A stretch of DNA of 8,998 bases, taken from Planctomycetaceae bacterium. Its GTDB lineage: Bacteria > Planctomycetota > Planctomycetia > Pirellulales > Pirellulaceae. Below are positions 1 through 7,600 of the stretch, one piece after another (position 1 is the first letter of the stretch; the number at the start of each line of letters is the position of its first letter). The stretch spans positions 1 to 8,998 of the forward strand of contig JAHEAM010000138.1 of assembly GCA_024642765.1 (NCBI GenBank). Reading direction: 5' to 3'. The translations under genes were made by a program, and so were the position numbers. A model generated the notes under the pieces. The model made no database searches. It was given only the letters and a program-made list of their open reading frames with translations, and was not told where the DNA came from.

Positions 1-1424
1 CCCACTGAACCTTCCATTTGCAATTGGATCAGGCGATTGAGCTCAACCGCATACTCCATTGGCAATTCCTTTACGAGCGGTTCAATGAAACCATTGACAA
101 TCATCGTGCTCGCCTCAGCCTCGCTCAGACCACGGCTCATCAAATAGAAGAGTTGCTCTTCACCGATCCGCGAAACACTAGCCTCGTGTCCAATCGAAAC
201 ATCTTGCTCGGCGATTTCGATGTAGGGATAGGTATCGCTCCGACTCTCGGCGTCCAAAATCAAGGCATCGCAAACCACATTGCATTTCGAATTCACGGCG
301 CCTTTTTCGACTTTGGCTAAACCTCGATAGCTACTGCGACCACCGTTCTTGGAAATCGATTTCGAAATGATTTGACCGGTCGTATTCGGTGCACAGTGAA
401 CGAGCTTTGCCCCTGCGTCTTGATGCTGCCCCTTGCCCGAAAAGGCGATTGATAAAATCTCGCCACGCGCTCCCGGTTCCATCATGTAGACCGCCGGATA
501 TTTCATCGTCAAATGACTACCTAAGTTTCCGTCGACCCATTCCATCACCGCGTCACGGTAGGCAAACGCTCGCTTGGTCACCAAGTTGTAAATATTATTC
601 GCCCAGTTTTGAATCGTCGTGTATCGGCAGCGGCCGTTTTTCTTGACGAGAACTTCGACAACCGCCGAATGCAAGCTCTCACTGGTGTACATCGGAGCTG
701 TGCAACCCTCGACGTAGTGAACCTGAGCGCCTTCGTCGACGATAATCAGTGTACGCTCGAACTGGCCCATGCTTTCTTCGTTGATGCGGAAGTAAGCCTG
801 TAGCGGAAACTCGATCTTAACGCCTTTCGGAACGTAGATGAACGAACCGCCAGACCAAACCGCCGAATTCAATGCGGCGAATTTGTTGTCGCTAGGCGGA
901 ATGACTTTGCCAAAGTACTCGCGCAACAAGTCGGAATGTTCGCGAACGGCCGTATCGGTATCTGTAAAGATAACGCCCTTCTTCGCGAGATCTTCTTGAA
1001 GTGATCCATAAACCACTTCACTTTCGAACTGGGCTTTGACACCTGCCAGATACTTTCGTTCCGCTTCGGGAATACCCAGCTTCTCAAACGTCTCTTTGAT
1101 TTCAGCGGGGACGTCGTCCCATGTTTTGCCTTGATGGTCCGTTGGCTTGAGATAGTAGTAGATGTCTTGAAAATCCAGATCGAGAGCGCCTCCCCATTTG
1201 GGCATTGGTTTCGAATTGAAAATCTCAAGGGACTTCAAGCGAAAGTCGAGCATCCAACTCGGCTCATCTTTCATCTCAGAAATTTGTGCCACGATCTCCG
1301 CGTCGATACCCTTTCGCGCTTTGAATACTGCCTTGGATTGCGTACGAAAGTTGTACTTATTGATTTCGCCGATGGCGTCTTCTTGTTCGTCGATCGCTTC
1401 GGGTTGTGTTATGTCGAGTGCCAT
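1..1424 (-). CDS. sufB: SufB, Fe-S cluster assembly scaffold subunit (3' end just outside window)
   Basis: SufB is the scaffold of the cytosolic SufBCD complex, where sulfur from SufS and iron are built into Fe-S clusters and passed to apoproteins. I translated the minus strand from the ATG at 1424-1422. This gives 474 full codons ending in MEGSV plus GG of a Gly codon, the usual C-terminus of the family, so only a base and the stop are missing. Cysteines at 241 (HYVEGCTAP) and 385 (CNVVCDA), and His413-Glu414 (IGHEASVSRI), sit where the family keeps its sulfur-transfer and cluster-assembly residues. The region around residues 420-474 (EEQLFYLMSRGL, then ELPMEYAVELNRLI) is highly typical. The start is supported by a conserved-looking N-terminus; an AGGA lies about 14 nt upstream, rather far. 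It follows sufC by 57 bases on the same strand, so co-transcription is likely. No defect is seen. Confidence 0.97.
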   Translation of the reverse strand, partial: MALDITQPEAIDEQEDAIGEINKYNFRTQSKAVFKARKGIDAEIVAQISEMKDEPSWMLDFRLKSLEIFNSKPMPKWGGALDLDFQDIYYYLKPTDHQGKTWDDVPAEIKETFEKLGIPEAERKYLAGVKAQFESEVVYGSLQEDLAKKGVIFTDTDTAVREHSDLLREYFGKVIPPSDNKFAALNSAVWSGGSFIYVPKGVKIEFPLQAYFRINEESMGQFERTLIIVDEGAQVHYVEGCTAPMYTSESLHSAVVEVLVKKNGRCRYTTIQNWANNIYNLVTKRAFAYRDAVMEWVDGNLGSHLTMKYPAVYMMEPGARGEILSIAFSGKGQHQDAGAKLVHCAPNTTGQIISKSISKNGGRSSYRGLAKVEKGAVNSKCNVVCDALILDAESRSDTYPYIEIAEQDVSIGHEASVSRIGEEQLFYLMSRGLSEAEASTMIVNGFIEPLVKELPMEYAVELNRLIQLQMEGSV

Positions 1425-1482
1425 GATTGCTTTCTATTTCCTAAAAATTCAACTCGTCTTGCGCGTCAGTCGGCGGAACTCA

Positions 1483-2310
1483 TTAGTTCGCCGCAACCGG
1501 CGACGTGTCGTCAACGTCAATCGTATCGTTTGCCTGAGCGGACTCAGGATAGTCGCGGCGAATTCGCTCGTAGCCATTTGAATAGAGCTCGGCAGCTAAT
1601 TCTGGTCCGCCAGTTTCGACAATTTTTCCACCCAAAATCACGTGCGTGTATTGCGGAGGGTTGTGCTCCAGCAACTTGTCGTGGTGGGTGATGATCAGCA
1701 ATCCCATTCCGTCGCCGCCAATTTCAGCGATACTTTGACTTGCCAAACGCACGGCATCTGCGTCCAAGCCCGAATCGGTCTCATCCAAAATCGCGAATTT
1801 TGGTTGCAGCATCGCTAACTGCAAAATTTCAGCACGCTTCATTTCGCCGCCGCTGAAACCATCGTTGACGTAACGCCGAGCGAACTCCGTATCCATTTTG
1901 AGCTGACTCATCTTTTCCTTAAGTTCGGTGCGGAACTCTCGCATTGGAATCAAATCCTCTCCTTCCTTTCGGTCGGGATTGCGTACATTCGTCGTCGCGT
2001 GCCGCAAGAAATCTGCCAGTTTCACACCAGGCACCGCGACCGGACGCTGAAACGCCATGAAGATTCCAGCGCGAGCTCGCTCGTCGGCTTCCATCTCTAA
2101 GACATTTTCGCCGTTGAGCAATATCTCGCCCTCGGTGACGTCGTAATTCGGGTGACCCATGATCACGAGCCCCAAAGTGCTTTTGCCCGAACCGTTCGGC
2201 CCCATCAAGGCGTGCGTTTCACCGCGGCGAAGCGTCAAATTAACGCCACGCAGAATTGGCTTGCCCTCGATTTCCACATGGAGATTTTTTATTTCAAGTG
2301 TATCAATCAT
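1483..2310 (-). CDS. sufC: SufC, ABC-type ATPase of the SufBCD complex
   Basis: SufC is the soluble ATPase that binds SufB and SufD and drives the conformational change needed for cluster assembly; it is not a transporter. The 275-residue product has Walker A GPNGSGKST (37-45, Lys43), Q-loop Gln88 in FMAFQRP, signature FSGGEMKR (152-159), Walker B ILDETDSGLD (174-183, Glu177) and switch His209. The ETDSGLD form of Walker B is characteristic of SufC rather than of transport ATPases. I chose the ATG at 2310 because MIDTLEIKNLHV is the normal N-terminus; an in-frame TTG at 2340 would add ten residues without family support. The C-terminus, from about residue 256, is a polar acidic tail beyond the roughly 248 residues of E. 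coli SufC. It lies between sufR (79-base gap) and sufB (57-base gap), consistent with one operon. Confidence 0.97.
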   Translation of the reverse strand: MIDTLEIKNLHVEIEGKPILRGVNLTLRRGETHALMGPNGSGKSTLGLVIMGHPNYDVTEGEILLNGENVLEMEADERARAGIFMAFQRPVAVPGVKLADFLRHATTNVRNPDRKEGEDLIPMREFRTELKEKMSQLKMDTEFARRYVNDGFSGGEMKRAEILQLAMLQPKFAILDETDSGLDADAVRLASQSIAEIGGDGMGLLIITHHDKLLEHNPPQYTHVILGGKIVETGGPELAAELYSNGYERIRRDYPESAQANDTIDVDDTSPVAAN

Positions 2311-2345
2311 CTTTTTTTGCTTAACTAAAAAAGGGTTCAAAATTT

Positions 2346-2378
2346 GTTGCGGCCGCAGAGACAGTCCACTGCGACAAC
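2346..2378 (-). other. Possible hairpin between sufR and sufC
   Basis: The sufR-sufC gap can fold into an interrupted stem. The outer arms are GTTG/CAAC (2346-2349 with 2375-2378) and the inner arms CGCAG/CTGCG (2354-2358 with 2369-2373), with a 10-base loop. The 5' side in plus orientation includes the 8-base palindrome GCGGCCGC (2349-2356). No clean U-tract follows in the sense direction, so a full intrinsic terminator is unlikely. A role as RNA processing or stability element that sets repressor versus SufC levels is inference only. Confidence 0.3.
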
Positions 2379-2390
2379 GTGTATTTTCAT

Positions 2391-3074
2391 TTACTCTGGC
2401 GTTTCAACGACAAACGTACATGTTCCTTGCGGCGAATGACACTTGCACTCTTTGAGCGCCATCGGAATGCCAACCAAATTCGAAAACATGGCTTGCTCCA
2501 TGTCACAGATGTCATGCTGTTCACCACCCGCAAGTCCTGGATAGGGACAACCGTTGATGACCAAAACGGGCAAGTCCTTGTCCGACGCTACGGATTTGTC
2601 ATTGTGGCTTTGGCAATCGCCACTGGCTGGGCGTTTCAGGCTCACCATCACATCATTTGCATTCAAGCAAGCTGCGAGTGATTCCATTCGTTCTTCGACC
2701 GTTGCGCCCGAGATGCGAGCCTGGTACAACTCTGCCATCCTCCGCGAAACGCCTTCAATGATCTGAGCCCGAGTATTTTCATCTTTGACTGCTCGCAACT
2801 CGCTCCAAATCGCTCGAGCCAAATCATTCAGGTTATTCCCGAGCGATTCACGCCCCAATCCAGTCAACACGTATTGATGCGCTGGTCTACCACGCGAGCC
2901 TGCATCCGAACGAACCTCGACTCGGTCGATCAACTTGGCAGCCGTAAGACGATCAAGCCGTTGCCGAACCGCTGTGGCAGTAACGCCCAGAGCTTCGATC
3001 AACTCAGCAACCGACATCCCGCCTTGTCGCCCGAGCAATTCCAACAAACTTCGATCTGAAACCATCAAATTCAC
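2391..3074 (-). CDS. sufR: SufR-like Fe-S-sensing transcriptional repressor of the suf operon
   Basis: This is probably the repressor that senses cell Fe-S status and controls its own operon. The 227-residue product begins with a winged helix-turn-helix (about 8-71): a positioning helix at SVAELIEALGV (21-31), a recognition helix near TATAVRQRLDRL (32-43), and a wing ending in SRGRPAHQYVLT, typical of the SufR/COG2345 group. The C-terminal part carries Cys176 (NGCPYP), Cys190 (DICDME), Cys210, Cys212 (ECKCHS) and Cys219 (GTCTF), the expected ligand region for a Fe-S cluster. In cyanobacterial and mycobacterial SufR the cluster-bound form represses suf genes; that role is transferred here from family and position. 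The GTG at 3074 is preferred over the ATG at 3065 because AAAGGA sits about 7 nt upstream of the GTG. The gene is first in the operon and divergent from the lipoprotein gene. Confidence 0.86.
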   Translation of the reverse strand: MNLMVSDRSLLELLGRQGGMSVAELIEALGVTATAVRQRLDRLTAAKLIDRVEVRSDAGSRGRPAHQYVLTGLGRESLGNNLNDLARAIWSELRAVKDENTRAQIIEGVSRRMAELYQARISGATVEERMESLAACLNANDVMVSLKRPASGDCQSHNDKSVASDKDLPVLVINGCPYPGLAGGEQHDICDMEQAMFSNLVGIPMALKECKCHSPQGTCTFVVETPE

Positions 3075-3078
3075 GTGT

Positions 3079-3093
3079 TTTTCCTTTGGAAAA
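3079..3093. promoter_or_regulatory. Perfect dyad TTTTCC-N3-GGAAAA over the sufR ribosome binding site; candidate operator
   Basis: A 6+3+6 perfect inverted repeat lies 5 bases upstream of the sufR start codon and contains the likely Shine-Dalgarno bases. It is just downstream of the candidate -10. Bound protein here would block transcription, and the position suits autorepression by SufR. It does not match the CAAC-N6-GTTG type of site I recall for cyanobacterial SufR, so the assignment is inference from position and symmetry. Confidence 0.4.
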
Positions 3094-3106
3094 CTGATTA
3101 ACTCAA

Positions 3107-3134
3107 TTTATACAGGAAAATATGTCAAAAACAA
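3107..3134 (-). promoter_or_regulatory. Candidate sigma70-type promoter for sufR-sufC-sufB
   Basis: Read on the minus strand, TATAAA (3112-3107) is preceded after 16 bases by TTGTTT (3134-3129). A perfect TTGACA (3128-3123) is also present, but it is only 10 bases from that -10 and has no good hexamer at 17 bases. With the TATAAA box, transcription would start near 3100, giving a leader of about 25 bases that contains the dyad at 3079-3093. Confidence 0.4.
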
Positions 3135-3218
3135 GGTGGTTGCGAACAGAAATCCACAAAGCCCGAAATCCCACCTAGGCCACAGGGTTTAGCTAAATTA
3201 GGGTGCAGAATCGGGTAA

Positions 3219-3247
3219 TTGGGTATCCCTTTTGGAAACCGTTTAAT
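3219..3247 (+). promoter_or_regulatory. Candidate promoter of the TolC-like lipoprotein gene
   Basis: TTGGGT (3219-3224), a 17-base spacer and TTTAAT (3242-3247) give an acceptable sigma70-like promoter. The predicted start is near 3254, leaving about 100 bases of untranslated leader before the ATG at 3358. The spacer contains CCTTTTGGAAA, loosely similar to the centre of the dyad beside sufR, so shared control is possible but weakly supported. Confidence 0.35.
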
Positions 3248-3306
3248 CGTCAAGGTCTCAAGGGTCGATACAACTCGAACGTCGTGTTTCCGCCCCCAGA
3301 GTGGAG

Positions 3307-3318
3307 CACGCATGCGTG
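3307..3318. repeat. Perfect 12-bp palindrome CACGCATGCGTG in the lipoprotein gene leader
   Basis: This perfect palindrome lies 39 bases upstream of the chosen ATG and downstream of the candidate promoter. It could be a dimeric regulator site or a short RNA stem that affects translation. If the gene instead started at the GTG at 3301 the palindrome would be coding, but the signal peptide argues against that start. Confidence 0.35.
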
Positions 3319-3357
3319 TTGATGTCGGTTTTCCCGCAAAAGACGAAATCACCCGAG

Positions 3358-4638
3358 ATGTCAGGTTACTTGCAGCGAATCGCCCTTTCGCTGGCCCTTG
3401 CTAGTCTAGGAGCAAGTGGTCTTGTCGGCTGCGCGCAGCTGCGAAACTCCAAACACAATGTCAAAGATTGCTCAGCGACCATTTGTCAGCCTTCCGACCC
3501 AATTCCAAACCAGACACTGCGGGTCATCAAATTTGATTCGCGGCAACCGGTTCAATTGACCGAAGTCGCCGAGAGTATTTACGGCTGGCCCATTTCCAAT
3601 GCGACGTTAAAGGAAGTTCGCGACCTGACATTCGAAGAATGCCTGCGTCTGGCCAGCGACGGTGCGCCGATCGCTCAACAAATCGAATCGCATCGCCAGT
3701 GGTTGCAATCGCTTGGGAAGTTGCCGCAGGCCTTGGATTCCGCGTTCTGTTCTCAGGCAAATTATGAGCGCAGTGTTCACGCGGCAACGGCACTCGAAGC
3801 CTACTTGAACTTGACAGAGGTTTACTCGCAGCAACCCATCATTGACCAAACACATACTGTTTTGCGGGACGCGGAAGGAGCTCTGTCAAAATTTCGCGAT
3901 GCAGGCGTGGATGTGCCTGGCGATTCGAGCGAACTGTTCCGGCAGCACTTGGAGCTCGATCAACAGGTTGCGGAATTGCGTTTCAATCAAGGTCGTTTGA
4001 ACGACGGATTGGAGACGCTCTTGCAACTGAAACACGAGTCGACGCTTCCGATTTGGACTGCGTTTGTTGCAACGGCTCATGATTCAATCTCGACCGAAGA
4101 AGAATTGGCCGTGAGCATTGCATTGTCGAATCGTGGCGATTTGTTGGCCCTCGAGAAACTGGCAGCAAATGCCTGTTGTCTTTCGCCAGAAAGCATTGCG
4201 GGTATTGCCGGATCAGCGAACCCACTGTTGGGTGCCGGCCTTTCGCTACCTGGTCCAGCAAAGTGGTGGCAATGCATGCTGCGAGACGAAATCGAGTGCC
4301 TGAAAAATTCAGCGGCAACCGAACGACAGAAACAACTTCAGTCTCTCGTGTTAGCTAAACGCGATCAGATTCGTTTAGAAGTTCAAGAAGCACTGCATTC
4401 GCTTCGTCGCCATCGCGAGTTGCTCGATATTAAGCAGCAACAATTGCAAAGTCTCTGCGAGGCAGAAACGGCAGCAACACTTGCAAAAGACGAACGCCCC
4501 ATCGATTTCGAAAAACACCTCGAACAAAGCATCGAGCAGCTGCGGCATACGTCCGAAATCGTGCACGAAATTTTGGCGATTGAAAAAGACTACATTCGAC
4601 TGCAAAATGCCCAAGGCACGCTGTTGCCAAGTTATTAG
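3358..4638 (+). CDS. Divergent TolC-family-like lipoprotein, apparently without a full beta-barrel
   Basis: The 426-residue product starts with a lipoprotein signal peptide: a basic start (MSGYLQR), a hydrophobic stretch 8-23 and lipobox L22-V23-G24-C25. Ala at +2 suggests the outer membrane. This fixes the ATG at 3358 over the GTG at 3301 and the ATG at 3322, which would add 19 or 12 residues before the signal. The mature part shows sequence habits of TolC/OEP proteins: LTFEECLRLASDGAP (90-104), long amphipathic helices about 135-230, SIALSNRGDLLALEKLA near 255-272 in the place of the usual 'AL..RPDL' motif, and a final helix ending NAQGTLLPSY. The stretches between helices that would form the beta-hairpins are short. 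By family it would be an efflux or secretion outer-membrane component, or an adaptor derived from one. No inner-membrane pump or periplasmic adaptor gene is adjacent. The family call is moderate; a generic coiled-coil lipoprotein is the alternative. Confidence 0.6.
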   Translation: MSGYLQRIALSLALASLGASGLVGCAQLRNSKHNVKDCSATICQPSDPIPNQTLRVIKFDSRQPVQLTEVAESIYGWPISNATLKEVRDLTFEECLRLASDGAPIAQQIESHRQWLQSLGKLPQALDSAFCSQANYERSVHAATALEAYLNLTEVYSQQPIIDQTHTVLRDAEGALSKFRDAGVDVPGDSSELFRQHLELDQQVAELRFNQGRLNDGLETLLQLKHESTLPIWTAFVATAHDSISTEEELAVSIALSNRGDLLALEKLAANACCLSPESIAGIAGSANPLLGAGLSLPGPAKWWQCMLRDEIECLKNSAATERQKQLQSLVLAKRDQIRLEVQEALHSLRRHRELLDIKQQQLQSLCEAETAATLAKDERPIDFEKHLEQSIEQLRHTSEIVHEILAIEKDYIRLQNAQGTLLPSY

Positions 4639-4644
4639 ATGACA

Positions 4645-4663
4645 CTGCAAGTCGAGGTTGCAG
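4645..4663. terminator. Small hairpin between convergent genes
   Basis: CTGCAA (4645-4650) and TTGCAG (4658-4663) form a 6-bp stem with a 7-base loop in the 39-base gap between the convergent lipoprotein and toroid genes. Its position suits a shared terminator. The stem is short and the following plus-strand sequence (AGTCTTGTTG) is only mildly T-rich, so it would be a weak one. Confidence 0.3.
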
Positions 4664-4677
4664 AGTCTTGTTGCCCC

Positions 4678-7600
4678 TTATTTCGTCGTGTTTTCGTAGA
4701 GCGGTAACAAGCGGTAATCAACTTCTAACGACAAGAGATTCATTGCCGTGACATACAAGCGGCCGCCGACGTGGCCCCAGCGATCGGGAACGGGAGAGTA
4801 GGGGTCCCAACTTCCAGCGAACTCACTCGTCTTGATTTGGCTTTCCACCAACAACGGATGCAACGTGAGATTCCATTCTTCCCAGCGTCGTCCGCCGATG
4901 TGTCGCAAAACTTGCGTTGCGTAGTACCAATGATAGGTGTCGCGCTCAAAACTCGAGTCTTGGTTTGGCATCGCTTCGAGCAAGTAATCAGCGGCAACTT
5001 GAACGCGTTCGTCATCGCGATTCCAACCGCTATACAATCGCATCAGGACACCAACTCCTGTAATCGCAGGTGAAACCTCGCGTTGGTACTCGCGATCGTC
5101 GGGGGCATAAGGGTTATAGCGAAATTTGCCTTCGACTCGGCTATCGCGCGCCAAATCGAGCCAATCGCCAATTCGGTCCCAGGTCTCCTTGGGAGTCTGA
5201 AAGCCAGCCAACCGACCGCTTTGCATCGCCATCATCATCCAACCGGTAACCGACGTGTCACTTTGGCGACGTCCCAAATCTGCGTAATAACGCCACCCCC
5301 CGCGCTTCGGGTCTTGGGTCTTGGCAATGTAGTCGAGCGCGCGCTGACAAGGTTCCTGCAAACGCGAGTCTTGCGTCATGCCATAGGCCTCAGTCAGAGC
5401 CAGCGTCGCGATGCCATGTGAATAGAGTTGACATGTACCGTTCGATTTCTCGTCCATCGGCACATACAAGCAACCGTCTGACTCCTGATGTTCAATCAAC
5501 CAATCGATTGCACGAGACATCGAGGCAGCATATTTGAATTCGCGATGGTTATACCCCGCGCCTTGAAAGGCCAAAAGTGCCAGACCCGTGGCGGCCGTGT
5601 CACTGCGCATTTGATGACTGTGCAAATCTGCGTCGCGATCGAATTCCTCAAGTATCCAGCGCCCATCACCCTTTTGAAATCGTGAAAGGAACTGCAACCC
5701 AAGCTCAATCGACGGTTCAGTCGTCGGGCCACCTGCTCCCGAAATTGGCGTGCGTTCCATAAACGCTTCCTTGGCGGCAACCGCATCCGCCCGAGTCGAC
5801 GGCGTTTCCACTCGTCCCTCACGAACGAACCGGTTCGGCGTCTCGTTTTGCAAAACGTTAGAATCCCGTCGCGCAGGTCGACTGGGCGTGCCTGCTTCTG
5901 GACTCGGCTTTTCACCCAGCCCGCTGGGTCCCAATATCTCACTGAGCTCCACTCGCTGGCTACCCGCGATCCGATCCGAAAGCACTTGAGAACGGGGCGT
6001 GGTTGCCGACCTTAATCGACCGCGAGCGTCCACATCTGCGATTTCGGAACGTACTTCTGTTGGCTGCAAGGAAACTTGTGTTTGTGCGGAACTTCGTCCG
6101 GGTGATCGCGACACGGCGGACTGTAAGAGCTCGCCGGGTTCGTTGTTTTGTTGGGTTCGTGTTACTTCCGCGCCGCCAGACGAGGATTGCGAATTCGATT
6201 CAATACCTGGTTGATCAAGAACGCGTTCCGTTTGAATTGTTGCCAGTGAACGATCATTGGCAGTACCCTCGCGCGGCGATGGCATCGCATTGGCTCGACC
6301 ATTGCCACCCAAATCCGAAACCGACCGCCCCTCGGCTAACTTAACCGTTGATTGAACCTGGGCTGCACGCGACAAGCGACTTTCTGCATTGCCGTTGCGC
6401 GGCTCGTCCTGCTTTTGAAAGTCAGCGAGTTCGTTTTCTTCTTCGTCGTTGTTTTCGGCTCCATCTCGCCGCGCGATTTGAGATTCGCCCGCGTTCGCCC
6501 CCCCTTCGCTATCATCTATCGCAGGCGAAAGCTCTCGAGACGAAGCCTCACTTGCGGCGAGCTCCGCTCGATTGCTGTCCGTCGTCGCATTCGACTCTGT
6601 GGGATTATCATTACGAGTTGCAGATTCCGAGCCTTGTGCCATCGGTGCTGAAGCATTCGCTGCGAGTTGGCTGTTAATAACAGCAGGGGAACGTCCACTA
6701 GATTCACGCGATTCGTTGGCAACATTCTCGGGTTGGAATGAACCGAGATTCTCGTTACCACCTCCCGCTGCAACTGCGCGAACCAAGTCGCTTTCATTAA
6801 GGTTTTTTGTGGGCCCTGTGTCCAAGATCACATCACCAACGTCCGAAGCAATGCGTTGGGATGGTGCCGAGGCCATCGACGAATTTTGCGTTGCGGCCGA
6901 GGATTCCGTCGTCTCGAGCGCTGGCTCGCGCTGACCGCGAATTTGTGCGGTCATAGTCGTGTTGACTTGTTGTGCCGACGCCGATTGTTCGCTTTTTGCG
7001 ACGGAACTACGGACGTTGGCCGCCTGCTGTGAAGTCAACGATTCCATCAACGTTTGATTTTGCTGTGACGTCTCGCGTCGCGCTGCGGTCGATGCCTGCG
7101 GGGCCATGCCACTGGTGGGTTGCTGACCAGGCGCCAAGTTTCTGGACTCACTGGCAAGTGCTCCTCCTTCGACGCCACGAGTCAAACTTGTTTCAGCCAT
7201 TTTCGGTTGCGGTTCCGATGCAGCAGCAACTGCCGTCGGTTGAGCAGGGACGTCTTTCGATGCTGGTGAATAGCGCAGCTGGGATTCAGTGCGAGTCGGG
7301 CGCGGTATGTTGGCGGAATTTTCGACAAGCGATTCCGCAGGAGATGATGTTGTCTGGCGGCGTGTTGCGTTACTTGATGACGGCGTCGGAACGGACGTCG
7401 ATGGTTGCGGCTCCGAAGAATTGTTCTGACGGCTCTCGGAGTTTGCCAGTCGTATGCTGGTGGTCTGTTCGTTTGCCTCGGGCGTTTTTGAAGAGCGTTT
7501 GGGTTGAGCGATTGTGGTCGGGGTATTCGCGACGGAGCTTTGGCTAATTTCCGTTCGGCTTTCACGCAAGCGTGCAGTAGCCAGCGCTGCTAATGCCTCG

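Noticed and set aside
1131..1691. 186-codon open frame on the plus strand across the sufB-sufC junction
   Set aside because: It overlaps two clearly functional genes on the opposite strand and has no family resemblance.
2311..2340. Upstream TTG start for SufC at 2340
   Set aside because: The ten added residues are not part of the SufC family N-terminus, and the ATG at 2310 begins it exactly.
3125..3352. 75-codon open frame on the minus strand upstream of sufR
   Set aside because: It covers the divergent promoter region, has no ribosome site or motif, and would overlap the sufR promoter.
3301..3357. N-terminal extension of the lipoprotein from the GTG at 3301 or the ATG at 3322
   Set aside because: It would place 12-19 residues ahead of a complete lipoprotein signal peptide. 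The ATG at 3358 gives a normal signal of 24 residues.
3983..4318. 111-codon open frame on the minus strand
   Set aside because: It lies wholly inside the lipoprotein gene in antisense. Its composition is Arg/Ser/Pro-rich and no motif is seen.
6972..7547. 191-codon open frame on the plus strand
   Set aside because: It is antisense to the Ser/Ala/Glu-rich linker of the toroid gene, whose codon composition keeps several frames open. The product shows no recognisable domain and many Arg, Trp and Ser residues typical of shadow frames.
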